From assembly GCA_910585245.1 (NCBI GenBank), contig CAJUCO010000006.1, forward strand, positions 1 through 64,000: a stretch of DNA of 64,000 bases. The letters run 5' to 3'. Positions within the stretch are counted from its first letter, which is position 1, and each line of letters begins with the position of its first letter. The notes beneath the pieces were generated by a model. It was not told where the DNA came from. It ran no database searches and saw nothing but the letters and a program-made list of their open reading frames with translations. A program made the position numbers and the translations under genes. Positions 32,457 through 40,159 of the stretch are shown here, piece by piece. The stretch comes from an uncultured Oscillibacter sp. (GTDB lineage: Bacteria; Bacillota; Clostridia; Oscillospirales; Oscillospiraceae).

Positions 32457-33950
32457 TTAATCGGGATATGCGGTGTAGACGTCAGTGATGGTGGTGCTGG
32501 TGGCGGCCATGTTCCAGCCGATGTGGTATCCGTTTTTACCGCTGACGGCATCTGTCGTGTAGATTCGTTTGGTTACGGGATAGCCGTTGACGGGTCCAAT
32601 AAAGATGCATACGTGGGTTAGATATCCGTTGGCGTCAACGTCGATTAACAGGTCGCCAGGTCGGGCGTTTTCCATTGTGGTTTTCTTCCAGGTTACGCCG
32701 GTCTGACCCCAAATTTCGTCGGCAACGAATGCGGCCCATCCGCCGCAACCACGTTGTGTGCTGCATTTGGTGCCTCTGTAGCCCGTATAAGTGCTTACGA
32801 TTTGTGCAATACAATTGCTATACGGATTTCTGCCGGAACCGAGGCCGCCGTATCCATTTGCGAAACTGGTTCCGTTGGGATATCTGGATTTCAGCTGATT
32901 CAAAATAGCCGTTACGTTAGATTCAGTAATCGCCTTGCCATTGGCGAGCGTACGGCCAGCAGGAGTTTCGGGCGTTTCAGGAATTTCGGGCTTGGGGTCG
33001 GGAGTGGGCTCAGGCTTGGGAGTGGGCTCAGGCTTGGGCTCGGGCTTCTGAGAAGTTCCGTCATCGAACTGGTCGTTGTCCTTGTCGCCGGTGACGGGCG
33101 CGTACTGAGCCATGCGCTGGATGACAATCGCAGCCTGGCCGCGGTTCATGATGTTCGTTCCGACGAAGCGGCCGTCAGAGTAACCAGAGATAATACCCAG
33201 GGCATAGACGTTCTTCACGGCGTCCTGATACTGGCTGGGGATATTCTTATAGTCCGTAATCTTGGACTGGATTGCATTCTTCTGACTGGCGCTGGCAGCA
33301 AAGCCCTTGGCCTTCATGATATTGGTCATGAGCTGAGCCATGTCGTACCGGTTAATTCCGGTGCCCATGGTAGACGCATTGGAATAGTTCCACTGGAAGC
33401 TGGTGTTTTTCAGAGTGCCGTTGGCAGCCATTGCAAAATTCGTGGGGCCGAACGTACCGCCAGCGGTCTTGTACTGGTCAGTGTCGTACTTAGCAATCTG
33501 GTCGGGGTAGAACCCGCGGGCCAGCATAGCTACGAAATGACTTTTCGCAACTGTGTTCGTAGGCCGGAAAGTACCGTCTGCATAGCCGTTGACGATGCCC
33601 TTTCCGGCGCAGTACATGATGCCCTTGTAGAACGTGTGGTCCTCCGGTACGTCGGAAAAAACAATGTCAGGGATTTCCTCCTCTATCGGCGGCTCTGGTG
33701 GTGTCTCTGTGGCCCCTTCTCCTGGTTCCGATTTTGTGTCTGATTCTGCCCCTTCTCCCTCGGGGCCCGAATCTGTCACCAGATCGCCCACCGAGCCGGG
33801 CGCATCGGACGCAAGGCCGGGGTCCGCCTCTCCACTGATTTGCTCTTCGTCCAGGGGCGGCTCCGGGGTGATTTCTTCTGCCGCCATGGCTGGGGCGGCT
33901 AGGCTGGCGCAGATGGTCAAGGATAAAACCAGAGACAATATTTTTTTCAC
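32457..33950 (-). CDS. Secreted SLH-domain protein with C-terminal CHAP/NlpC-like cysteine peptidase domain
   Basis: A 497-aa exported protein. Signal peptide 1-23; an acidic Pro/Glu-rich stretch to about 90; three S-layer-homology segments (VFSDVPEDHTFYKGIMYCAGKGIVNGYADGTFRPTNTVAKSHFVAMLARGF and two more to about 290); a PEPKPEPTPKPEP linker; and a C-terminal domain with CGGWAAFVAD (candidate nucleophile Cys) and GDLLIDV...THVCIFIG (candidate His). That domain resembles CHAP or NlpC/P60 amidases. On a mobile element it may remodel peptidoglycan for transfer (inference). GTG at 33950 has GGAGAGG. Confidence 0.8.
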   Translation of the reverse strand: MKKILSLVLSLTICASLAAPAMAAEEITPEPPLDEEQISGEADPGLASDAPGSVGDLVTDSGPEGEGAESDTKSEPGEGATETPPEPPIEEEIPDIVFSDVPEDHTFYKGIMYCAGKGIVNGYADGTFRPTNTVAKSHFVAMLARGFYPDQIAKYDTDQYKTAGGTFGPTNFAMAANGTLKNTSFQWNYSNASTMGTGINRYDMAQLMTNIMKAKGFAASASQKNAIQSKITDYKNIPSQYQDAVKNVYALGIISGYSDGRFVGTNIMNRGQAAIVIQRMAQYAPVTGDKDNDQFDDGTSQKPEPKPEPTPKPEPTPDPKPEIPETPETPAGRTLANGKAITESNVTAILNQLKSRYPNGTSFANGYGGLGSGRNPYSNCIAQIVSTYTGYRGTKCSTQRGCGGWAAFVADEIWGQTGVTWKKTTMENARPGDLLIDVDANGYLTHVCIFIGPVNGYPVTKRIYTTDAVSGKNGYHIGWNMAATSTTITDVYTAYPD

Positions 33951-34064
33951 TGTAACCTCTCCTCATTATTATAATAGTATCTGCTGTTGCCCAACGGTCC
34001 ACCCGTGGGGGTGGGACTGCACCCGTCCCCCTCGGGCTTGCAGGGTCCGCTGAGACAAACAAAA

Positions 34065-34093
34065 GCGGTGCGAGATATAATATCCCACACCGC
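34065..34093 (-). terminator. Hairpin upstream of the SLH gene
   Basis: GCGGTG ... CACCGC with an inner GATAT-a-ATATC; on the reverse strand it is followed by TTTTGTTTGTC. Reads as a reverse-strand terminator or attenuator about 110 bp before the SLH gene start. Confidence 0.4.
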
Positions 34094-34125
34094 ATATACA
34101 GACACAATCCCCACATGCTTTCCCC

Positions 34126-34154
34126 TTGATTATTGGCAGGAAAAGCCTTATAAT
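34126..34154 (+). promoter_or_regulatory. Sigma-A promoter with no reading frame behind it
   Basis: TTGATT (34126-34131), exactly 17 bp, TATAAT (34149-34154) on the + strand. The next + strand gene starts more than 1.3 kb away, and a + strand terminator lies 154 bp downstream. Confidence 0.65.
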
Positions 34155-34160
34155 GAGGCT

Positions 34161-34341
34161 GGGTACAGTGATATACTGTTGTGTGGGAGGTCCTGTCTCC
34201 CGCATAGGGGCGTAGGGGATTGCCGTCCCCTGCGCCCTGCCTTTGTTTGTCATGTGATATTATAATCCTGTTAGCCCCAAAAAGCAAGACAAATCAGCAT
34301 ATTTTCGGGACCTCTGTCAACGTAGACAGAGGTCCTGTTTT
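34161..34341 (+). ncRNA. Candidate small RNA of the mobile element, about 180 nt
   Basis: The unit runs from the promoter at 34126-34154 to the terminator at 34308-34341. No start codon with ribosome site opens a frame inside. The transcript would hold a strong internal hairpin (GGGCGTAGGGGA / TCCCCTGCGCCC, about 34207-34236) and a closing stem between its first 15 nt (GGCT...CAG) and 34268-34277 (CTG...AGCC). No known RNA family recognised. It could regulate replication or transfer of the element, but this is conjecture. Confidence 0.4.
34308..34341 (+). terminator. Terminator of the candidate small RNA
   Basis: GGACCTCTGTC / GACAGAGGTCC, 11-bp perfect stem, then TGTTTTG on the + strand. 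The reverse strand lacks a T-run, so it does not suit the reverse-strand gene at 34354-35064. Confidence 0.7.
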
Positions 34342-34353
34342 GTCATGTGCACT

Positions 34354-35064
34354 TCAATTTTCAAATAAATCCTTTAATTTCTCGGTTCTCCACTTGTAAT
34401 AGTTCCGCTTATCAGTTAGGTGGTCCATAGCCTCCATATCTTTTACATCTGGGTCATTGTCTCCAAAGGTAAGCGCTATACTCAGGTCAGTCCTTAATTT
34501 TTTCTCGTCCAAAATTATTAAATGGTGAAACACAATATCCATAAGTATGTCAAATTTGTACTGTTGGAACATTGATGCTATATTGTGCTCCGCCTCATGG
34601 TCAGGGCCTCGCATTTCCTCCCGGTATTTGTTTAACTCGTTTTCAAAATCCCCGTATGTTCCATCTTCAAATTCTTGCCTCCATTTTTTGGCCAGTTCCT
34701 CATATCTGATAAGTGCTTGCCGTCTTTCCTGGTTCGCCAAGTTAGTGAAATACTCCCCTTGTTTTTGATTAACTAACTCGTCGATAAGTTCGGCAGAATA
34801 TTTCGTCTTTCTTCCTGTGGAATCCTGAGATTTCGGGTCCTCACCAGTTTCATCTATAACAGCTTCATCTAATTTCCTTTTTATGAATTGGTAAATAGAA
34901 AAATAAGTTTGATTTTTTACCTTTCTTTTAGACCTTTTGCTTTCTTCGTATATGCAAATGTTGTAACATTCGGCTATCAGGTCTATTATCTCAGGCAAAG
35001 TATATTCGGCTTTTTCAAAATTGATATAGCTACCCTTTAATTCCACTTCATCTTTCTGGTTCAT
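34354..35064 (-). CDS. Unknown AT-rich cargo protein, 236 aa
   Basis: A charged, mostly helical 236-aa protein with no signal peptide or membrane segment. Features: a Lys/Arg-rich segment (KRSKRKVKNQTYFSIYQFIKRKLDE), a likely coiled region (NQERRQALIRYEELAKKWRQEFEDG), and Asp/Glu-rich C-terminal part (FGDNDPDVKDMEAMDHLTDKR). I do not recognise a family. Base composition is much more AT-rich than host genes, indicating transfer. ATG at 35064 has AAGGGG. It lies alone between the candidate small RNA and the mobilization genes; an accessory or defence role cannot be excluded. Confidence 0.65.
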   Translation of the reverse strand: MNQKDEVELKGSYINFEKAEYTLPEIIDLIAECYNICIYEESKRSKRKVKNQTYFSIYQFIKRKLDEAVIDETGEDPKSQDSTGRKTKYSAELIDELVNQKQGEYFTNLANQERRQALIRYEELAKKWRQEFEDGTYGDFENELNKYREEMRGPDHEAEHNIASMFQQYKFDILMDIVFHHLIILDEKKLRTDLSIALTFGDNDPDVKDMEAMDHLTDKRNYYKWRTEKLKDLFEN

Positions 35065-35468
35065 AAAAATACCCCTTTTTAACCCTTTAATTTAACTTCA
35101 AAAAAAATCGCAAAAAATAAGATACTTTTAATTCGCGTAAATAGTCCTGCATTTTAAGAAATAGATTTGATTTCTTTTGCTTTTTGACTAAATTTATTTA
35201 ACTCTGCCTGATAAAGCAAGGGCTTTCCTTGTTTCTGTATCTTATTTCAAAAAGAACCTTTTCGCAAAATGATAGTCGTAGGTCTATACTGGCATCATGA
35301 ACCACACGGGTGGGTCAGAGACCTCCCTGTATGGCGTGCACCTTGGCAAATGAATACACACTGGTATGTGAAAATACCAGCATGGGCAGAGACAAGGACC
35401 CAGCCTCTCCCAGCTGTTTATATAGATGTACCTTATAACACACGAGACGTGGAAAACCACGTCAGAAA
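35065..35468. other. Non-coding stretch before the mobilization genes; possible oriT
   Basis: AT-rich left half, mixed right half. Two short perfect hairpins lie near the right end: CTGGTAT/ATACCAG (35361-35380) and GACGTGG-aaaa-CCACGTC (35446-35463). A 67-codon frame at 35269-35472 has no ribosome site and is not called. Its position just upstream of relaxase/coupling genes makes it a candidate transfer origin. Confidence 0.4.
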
Positions 35469-35891
35469 GTGAATGTTAAAATCATGATTCGTAATGGCAA
35501 TAGATATACCAAAATGGTCATTTTGGCGGACAAATTTCAGCAAGACACCGGGAATTGTTATCGGGTCGTTGGCCAGCGTGCTTACAAAGGCAAGCCTGAG
35601 GCTAATTTAGCCGCTGGCACGACCTTCACCTTGCAGATTACAGAGGATAGTTCCGAACCTGTTATTGACAAGAAAACGGGACTTCCAAAGGACAACAATG
35701 TGTTTGAAACCTTTGACGTGACCGTGGTCGGCTGTGAGTATCCGGCTCCCTTCCAAAAGGGCGACTATGTCTCCCTGGATGGATTCATGGACGAGGCTTC
35801 CTATTACATTGATTTCAATTTTGTCTTGCGGTTTCGCAAGATTGAAAAAATCGCACCGCCGGGTGCAAAGAAAGAGAGTGATAAGACTTGA
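35469..35891 (+). CDS. Small mobile-element protein (DUF961-like position)
   Basis: A 140-aa beta-rich protein (VVGQRAYKGKPEANLAAGTTFTLQITEDSSEPVIDKKTG...ETFDVTVVGCEYPAPFQKGDYVSLDGFMDEASYYIDFNFVLRFRKIEKI). Its size and place directly before the FtsK-type gene match the DUF961 proteins of Tn916/ICEBs1-type elements, but the match is by context and pattern only. The start is uncertain: GTG at 35469 or ATG at 35484, neither with a clear ribosome site; a tight hairpin ends 5 bp before the GTG. It overlaps the next gene by 4 bp. Confidence 0.6.
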   Translation: MNVKIMIRNGNRYTKMVILADKFQQDTGNCYRVVGQRAYKGKPEANLAAGTTFTLQITEDSSEPVIDKKTGLPKDNNVFETFDVTVVGCEYPAPFQKGDYVSLDGFMDEASYYIDFNFVLRFRKIEKIAPPGAKKESDKT

Positions 35892-37252
35892 AACGTCAGG
35901 ACAGACGCGCCAAGTATCGCATTATCTGTTACGCAATGACCGCCATATTGGTGTTGGTCGGCTGGTTCCTCCGGGGACCGGCCGCCAGCATCCTGGCATA
36001 CATATTAGCAGTATTTGCTCTGGTGGGACAGATAACGACAGTGGCGCACATTTGCAGAATTACCGGAGCGGCCTTCTATTTGGTCGCCGCCATAACAATT
36101 GTTTCCAGGGCCATCACGTGGTCCATTCAACATCAGCTTTTCGAGAGGGGCCTCCGCTATGCCCTGATTCATGCCCGCATGGTGCATGGACTCCAAAAGA
36201 GTTTGTTGGAAACTCCCGGATATTCGGTCGAACTAAATCACCAAGAGGCCAAGTTACCCACAATTAGGGCTGAATTTAGTTCAAATATGATAAACGGCAT
36301 TATCAAAGTCCAGAATCATATAAAGTATAACACATTACTGGAAAAAGTCAATCTATCGCCAGCCATTGGACATTATATTGTGGACCAGCAGTATTTGACT
36401 GACGATGAAAATTGGTATGTATTTGAAATCACGGATGGACAGATAGATTGGCGGCTGGTTTTCGATAACTATTCGCACTTTCAAGCATACTGCAAGCGGC
36501 AGGAGGATTACACGATTTTTATTGACAAGAGGACCTCCTTACCGCTTTGTTCTATGCTCCTTGTGGGTGAGACAGGAAGCGGCAAGACCTATACATTATA
36601 TTCTATGATTCTGCAATTTCTGAATTGGTGGATGGTGCCGGAACTGTATTTTGTAGACCCCAAGGATTCCAGTCTTGCCGTTATTAGTGACCGGATCGCG
36701 CCGGACAGGTCTGCGGCGGATATTGAGGAAATCATTGCGCTGTTGGAACGTTTTCACGACAAAATGAAAGAGCGCAAAGAACTGTTGAAGGAAAAGCTGC
36801 CGGAAAAGTTAGACGCGGATTACCGTTATTGGAATATGCGCCCCCACGTCCTGATTTTCGACGAGTTGGCGGCATTTCAGGGTGTGGTAAATACGCTTGA
36901 TAAGGCTACGCGGGATAAGGTCGCCATGCTCCTGCGGAACATCGTTTTGCAGGGTCGTCAGCTTGGATTCTTCCTGTGGGCGGTCATGCAGAAGTCGGAC
37001 AGCAAGGATATTCCCACGGCAATCCGGGATAATCTGCCGTGGAAGGTCGTGCTGGGGCTGGCAAGCAATACCACCTATATGACGGCCTTTGAACACTCCG
37101 CCGATTTACCAAAACGCAATTTTGAACCGGGTGAAGGACTTTACACCTATTCGGGGAAGACCAGAGGACCTAAAGCCATAAGCTTTCCAACTCTGGACTT
37201 TGATATTCTGTCCGCCGTGTTAGAGGCGGCAAATAATAAGTTAGCAAAGTAA
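35888..37252 (+). CDS. FtsK/SpoIIIE-type coupling ATPase (TcpA-like)
   Basis: A 454-aa protein with two or three N-terminal membrane segments (residues 13-75) and a cytoplasmic ATPase domain with Walker A GETGSGKT (227-234) and Walker B VLIFDELAAF. It resembles coupling proteins that deliver relaxase-bound DNA to a conjugation channel in Tn916-type elements. The start is TTG at 35888 in a TTGA overlap with the previous gene; AGAGAG is a weak ribosome site. With the following relaxase gene it forms the mobilization module. Confidence 0.85.
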   Translation: MKRQDRRAKYRIICYAMTAILVLVGWFLRGPAASILAYILAVFALVGQITTVAHICRITGAAFYLVAAITIVSRAITWSIQHQLFERGLRYALIHARMVHGLQKSLLETPGYSVELNHQEAKLPTIRAEFSSNMINGIIKVQNHIKYNTLLEKVNLSPAIGHYIVDQQYLTDDENWYVFEITDGQIDWRLVFDNYSHFQAYCKRQEDYTIFIDKRTSLPLCSMLLVGETGSGKTYTLYSMILQFLNWWMVPELYFVDPKDSSLAVISDRIAPDRSAADIEEIIALLERFHDKMKERKELLKEKLPEKLDADYRYWNMRPHVLIFDELAAFQGVVNTLDKATRDKVAMLLRNIVLQGRQLGFFLWAVMQKSDSKDIPTAIRDNLPWKVVLGLASNTTYMTAFEHSADLPKRNFEPGEGLYTYSGKTRGPKAISFPTLDFDILSAVLEAANNKLAK

Positions 37253-37258
37253 TAAAGT

Positions 37259-37287
37259 GGCCCCCCGTTATGTAATAACGGGGGGCC
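37259..37287. terminator. Strong hairpin between coupling ATPase and relaxase genes
   Basis: 13-bp perfect stem GGCCCCCCGTTAT / ATAACGGGGGGCC. Only A-rich sequence follows on the + strand, so it may pause or protect rather than terminate. Confidence 0.5.
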
Positions 37288-37334
37288 CAAGAAAAAATGA
37301 AGTCATAAATTAGCATGGAAGGAGATGATTGCGT

Positions 37335-38522
37335 TTGGCAGGGCCAAACATTTCCGTTGGCGTGGATGAATTTACGCTTGTATTGCAATCCACCAGTATC
37401 AACGACATGGAACTGAACGAATGGGGAGAAAAAGTCGGCGATATGCTGATGGACTTCCTAGGAAAATCCAGAATAGAAGTTTTATTTGGGCCATTGGAAC
37501 AGGCCATAGGAAAATTGCAAGCCGGATATACATACGGCCTTACATATGCCGATAAGCCATGGCATTTCATGATTGCGTGGCACGATACATATGTCAAAAT
37601 GGGCGTATGTGTCAGATTTTCAGCGTATGCCTACGCAAGCTACAAACAAGCCTACAAAGAAAAATATCAAACGGAACTCAACATAGCAACTTTTCTGCGG
37701 ATGATTCAGAGTGATAAATACACAACTCGGCTATCCAGGATTGACCTGACAGCGGACTATTTTGACTACCCGGACCCGGTTATCTCGGGCAAATATTTAG
37801 CCCCAGATTCGATATATAACCGACTTTTAGACGGCATCTATAAAATCAAAAATCACAAAGAAAAAAGCACGATTAAAACATTTTCCGCCATTCACAAAGA
37901 CGGGGCATATGAGACGTTTTACGCTGGGACAAAAAAGGGAAAAACGGACGGATTCCTCCGGTGCTACGATAAAAAAGAAGAGCAGATTCAAACTCATGGG
38001 TTCCGGTTTCAAGAAGCCGAAAAATATAAAAGCTGGGTTCGATTCGAAGCGGTTTTCAAACACAATTACGCTCACCAAATCAGTGACCAACTTTTGAAAA
38101 AATCAACCAACGGAAACTACATAATTCAAACAGAAGCCGATTTGCAACAGGCAATCGCAAAGCATATTGTAGACAAATACTGCTTCTATGACATGGAAAA
38201 AGATGAACCAGAAACTTTTTCAGAAGATTTAGCCGCGATTGCGGCAGGAGCGCAAGTCGATGCGCTGTCCAGGCCAAACGCAAGAGATAATTCCTTGCAA
38301 CAATCTATCAATTATTTGCGGACAAATTCCGGGCTCTTTTCAACCTTTTACAAGGTATACGTGATTTGGGGAGTTACGGGAGAAAAGAAACTCCTTGAAC
38401 ATTTGGAAGAACAATATGCGAAATTCAGGGATAAAGAAGCACCCGAAAAGCCAGATATTCAAAATTGGCTGTGGAAGCATTATTCATCTCTATATAACAC
38501 GAATTTAGAAGATTCATTTTAA
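37335..38522 (+). CDS. Replication initiation factor / MobT-type relaxase (Rep_trans family)
   Basis: A 395-aa protein with the Rep_trans layout: N-terminal GVDEFTLVLQS, YGLTYADKPWHFMIAWH, a central RLSRIDLTADYFDYPD and a later FYAGTKKGKTDGFLRCYDKKEEQ (YxGxxxS/K-type motif holding the candidate catalytic Tyr), followed by a helical C-terminus. Relatives nick oriT in Tn916 and ICEBs1 and can also start rolling-circle replication. TTG at 37335 is preferred over TTG at 37329 because GGAAGGAG lies 10 bp upstream. AT-rich relative to the chromosome. Confidence 0.82.
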   Translation: MAGPNISVGVDEFTLVLQSTSINDMELNEWGEKVGDMLMDFLGKSRIEVLFGPLEQAIGKLQAGYTYGLTYADKPWHFMIAWHDTYVKMGVCVRFSAYAYASYKQAYKEKYQTELNIATFLRMIQSDKYTTRLSRIDLTADYFDYPDPVISGKYLAPDSIYNRLLDGIYKIKNHKEKSTIKTFSAIHKDGAYETFYAGTKKGKTDGFLRCYDKKEEQIQTHGFRFQEAEKYKSWVRFEAVFKHNYAHQISDQLLKKSTNGNYIIQTEADLQQAIAKHIVDKYCFYDMEKDEPETFSEDLAAIAAGAQVDALSRPNARDNSLQQSINYLRTNSGLFSTFYKVYVIWGVTGEKKLLEHLEEQYAKFRDKEAPEKPDIQNWLWKHYSSLYNTNLEDSF

Positions 38523-38547
38523 CTTGCCCCTGTGGAGGAATTTTGTA

Positions 38548-38763
38548 ATGTGCACTTCAAAAAACAAACAGAATCCGGGGAACACTCCCATAGTAAATAC
38601 AGAAGATTTACCTATTGTTTTGACTGTTTCCGACGTTTCTAAAATCCTGGGAATCGGTATGAATACCGCCTATGACCTTATCCGTAGTGGAGCCATTAAG
38701 AGCATTCGGGTAGGGCGGCAGATTCGTGTACCGAAGGCTGCGTTTTTAGAATTTATATCATAA
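38548..38763 (+). CDS. Excisionase-type DNA-binding protein (helix-turn-helix)
   Basis: A 71-aa protein with an HTH_17/excisionase domain: LTVSDVSKILGIGMNTAYDLIRSGAIKSIRVGRQIRVPKAAFLEFI. Placed right before the integrase gene, as in Tn916 (xis-int). ATG at 38548 has GGAGG at 9 bp. Confidence 0.88.
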   Translation: MCTSKNKQNPGNTPIVNTEDLPIVLTVSDVSKILGIGMNTAYDLIRSGAIKSIRVGRQIRVPKAAFLEFIS

Positions 38764-38779
38764 AATTATCCTAAAAAAG

Positions 38780-38808
38780 TTGATTATCCGCCACGTTTGA
38801 TGTATAAT
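38780..38808 (+). promoter_or_regulatory. Sigma-A promoter of the integrase gene
   Basis: TTGATT (38780-38785), 17-bp spacer, TATAAT (38803-38808), just after the excisionase stop codon; leader about 40 nt. Confidence 0.7.
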
Positions 38809-38843
38809 AATCTTAGCTTTTAGTACGTCTGCGTGGCGGATAA
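38784..38843. promoter_or_regulatory. 12-bp inverted repeat flanking the integrase promoter
   Basis: TTATCCGCCACG (38784-38795, overlapping the -35 box and spacer) and its exact complement CGTGGCGGATAA (38832-38843, reaching the ribosome site), centres 48 bp apart. It fits a repressor or excisionase binding pair that could loop out the promoter. Confidence 0.55.
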
Positions 38844-38852
38844 GGAGGATAT

Positions 38853-40055
38853 ATGCCACGCACAAAATCCATGGGCCGTGCCGCCAACGGCAACGGCACC
38901 ATTCGCAAGAAAACCGTGACCAGAAATGGAAGAAAGTACACCTACTATGAAGCCCGCGCTACCGTTGGTTATGACCTGGGGACCGGAAAGCAGATTCAAC
39001 GCTCTGTCAGCGGCAAAACACAAAAAGAAGTCCGCCAAAAACTCTCGCAGATTGTTGTAGACCTGGACGAAGGAACTTATATTCCGCCGTCCAAGGAGAC
39101 CCTGGGGGAGTGGCTGGACACCTGGGTTGATACTTACGTCGTCCCCAATGTCAAGCCCTACACGGCAGATTCTTACCGCTCTATCTGTGAGAACCATGTA
39201 AAGCCCGCTCTTGGAAAGGTCAAGCTGGAACAGCTTACCACCCCCCAAATCCAGCAATTCTATAATAAACTGCAACGGGAAAAGGGGCTGTCCGCAAAGA
39301 CCATCAAAAACGTCCATGGGGCGCTTCACAAGGCTCTAAATCAAGCTGTCAAGATTGGTTCCATTCGCCATAATCCCGCCGATGCCTGTGACTTGCCGAA
39401 AGTTTACCAAAAAGAAATCGCTCCCTTGGAGCAGGAAGAAATCTCCCGGTTCCTTGAAGCGATTCGAGGGCACCAATATGAACTGCTGTTCCTGGTCACC
39501 CTGTTCACTGGTATGCGTCAAGGGGAGGTTTTGGGCTTGACCTGGGATTGCGTTGACTTCCAGAGCAGTACGCTTTACATTAACAAGCAGCTGCAAAAGA
39601 GCAAGAAGGTGGGCGGCGAATATCAGTTGATTCCCACGAAGAACGGCAAGGCCCGGCTGATTACCGTTGCCTCCTCCGTGATGGCGGCGTTGAAGCGGCA
39701 GAAGGTCAAACAGGCAGAATCGCAGCTTTGCGCTGGTCCTGCCTGGGAAAACAAAGAGGGCTTTGTGTTCACAAATAGTCTGGGTGGGCATTTGGCCCAT
39801 TTCACGGTCTACAAGGAGTTCAAGAAAATCGTTTGCACTATTGGTCTGGACGATGCCCGGTTCCACGATTTGCGCCATTCCTATGCTGTGGCGGCAATCG
39901 AAAGCGGGGATGATATTAAGACCGTGCAGGGGAATTTGGGACACGCGACCGCCGCCTTTACGCTGAACATCTACGCCCACACCACGCAGAAGATGCGCCA
40001 GCAGTCCGCCGACCGCATGGAACGCTTCATTCAATCGGTCTCCGGGGCGAAGTAG
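38853..40055 (+). CDS. int: Site-specific tyrosine integrase
   Basis: A 400-aa Tn916-type integrase that recombines the element with the tRNA-Ser 3' end. It has an N-terminal arm-binding part (KYTYYEARATVGYDLGTGKQIQRSVSGKTQKEVRQKL), a SAM-like core-binding domain (TLGEWLDTWVDTYV...), and the catalytic domain with Arg in TGMRQGEVLGL, HDLRHSYA, GNLGH and the nucleophile Tyr in NIYAHT. ATG at 38853 has AAGGAGG. A terminator and the att site follow directly. Confidence 0.94.
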   Translation: MPRTKSMGRAANGNGTIRKKTVTRNGRKYTYYEARATVGYDLGTGKQIQRSVSGKTQKEVRQKLSQIVVDLDEGTYIPPSKETLGEWLDTWVDTYVVPNVKPYTADSYRSICENHVKPALGKVKLEQLTTPQIQQFYNKLQREKGLSAKTIKNVHGALHKALNQAVKIGSIRHNPADACDLPKVYQKEIAPLEQEEISRFLEAIRGHQYELLFLVTLFTGMRQGEVLGLTWDCVDFQSSTLYINKQLQKSKKVGGEYQLIPTKNGKARLITVASSVMAALKRQKVKQAESQLCAGPAWENKEGFVFTNSLGGHLAHFTVYKEFKKIVCTIGLDDARFHDLRHSYAVAAIESGDDIKTVQGNLGHATAAFTLNIYAHTTQKMRQQSADRMERFIQSVSGAK

Positions 40056-40058
40056 CGA

Positions 40059-40093
40059 TAAGGGAAAAATAAGGGAAAAAATAAGGGAAAAAA
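40059..40093. repeat. Three TAAGGGAAAAA repeats near attR (integrase arm-site candidates)
   Basis: Three near-identical 11-13-bp units in tandem start 4 bp after the integrase stop. They match the two units at 31388-31409 in the same orientation. Confidence 0.6.
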
Positions 40094-40098
40094 CATAG

Positions 40099-40133
40099 CA
40101 AAAACCCTGTAACCATTGCGATTACAGGGTTTT
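40099..40133 (+). terminator. Terminator of the integrase gene
   Basis: AAAAACCCTGTAA ... TTACAGGGTTTTT hairpin with T-run, ending 3 bp before the att repeat. Confidence 0.85.
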
Positions 40134-40136
40134 TGA

Positions 40137-40159
40137 TGGCGGAGAAGGAGGGATTCGAA
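40137..40159. repeat. Right attachment site (attR) within tRNA-Ser
   Basis: 23 bp identical to 31246-31268. It restores the 3' end of the intact tRNA-Ser gene. Confidence 0.9.

Larger units (their letters stand above)
31246..40159. mobile_element. 8.9-kb integrative mobilizable element in tRNA-Ser
   Basis: Bounded by 23-bp direct repeats of the tRNA-Ser 3' end. The right part carries integrase, excisionase-like, Rep_trans/MobT-type and FtsK/TcpA-type genes in the order usual for Tn916-type backbones; the left part carries cargo on the reverse strand. No VirB4-type ATPase, lytic transglycosylase or other channel gene is present, so it is classed as mobilizable rather than self-transmissible (inference). 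The backbone and the 34354-35064 gene are clearly AT-richer than the host. Confidence 0.85.

Noticed and set aside
32995..33060. Short tandem repeats resembling a CRISPR-like array
   Set aside because: They encode the PEPKPEPT linker of the SLH protein in frame; no spacers of regular length.
33667..34287. A 206-codon reverse-strand frame crossing the SLH gene start
   Set aside because: No ribosome site, overlaps the signal-peptide region of the SLH gene in a different phase, and would cover the candidate small RNA promoter.
35269..35472. A 67-codon frame before the mobilization genes
   Set aside because: No ribosome site, Trp/His-rich unlikely composition, and it covers the hairpins proposed as an oriT candidate.
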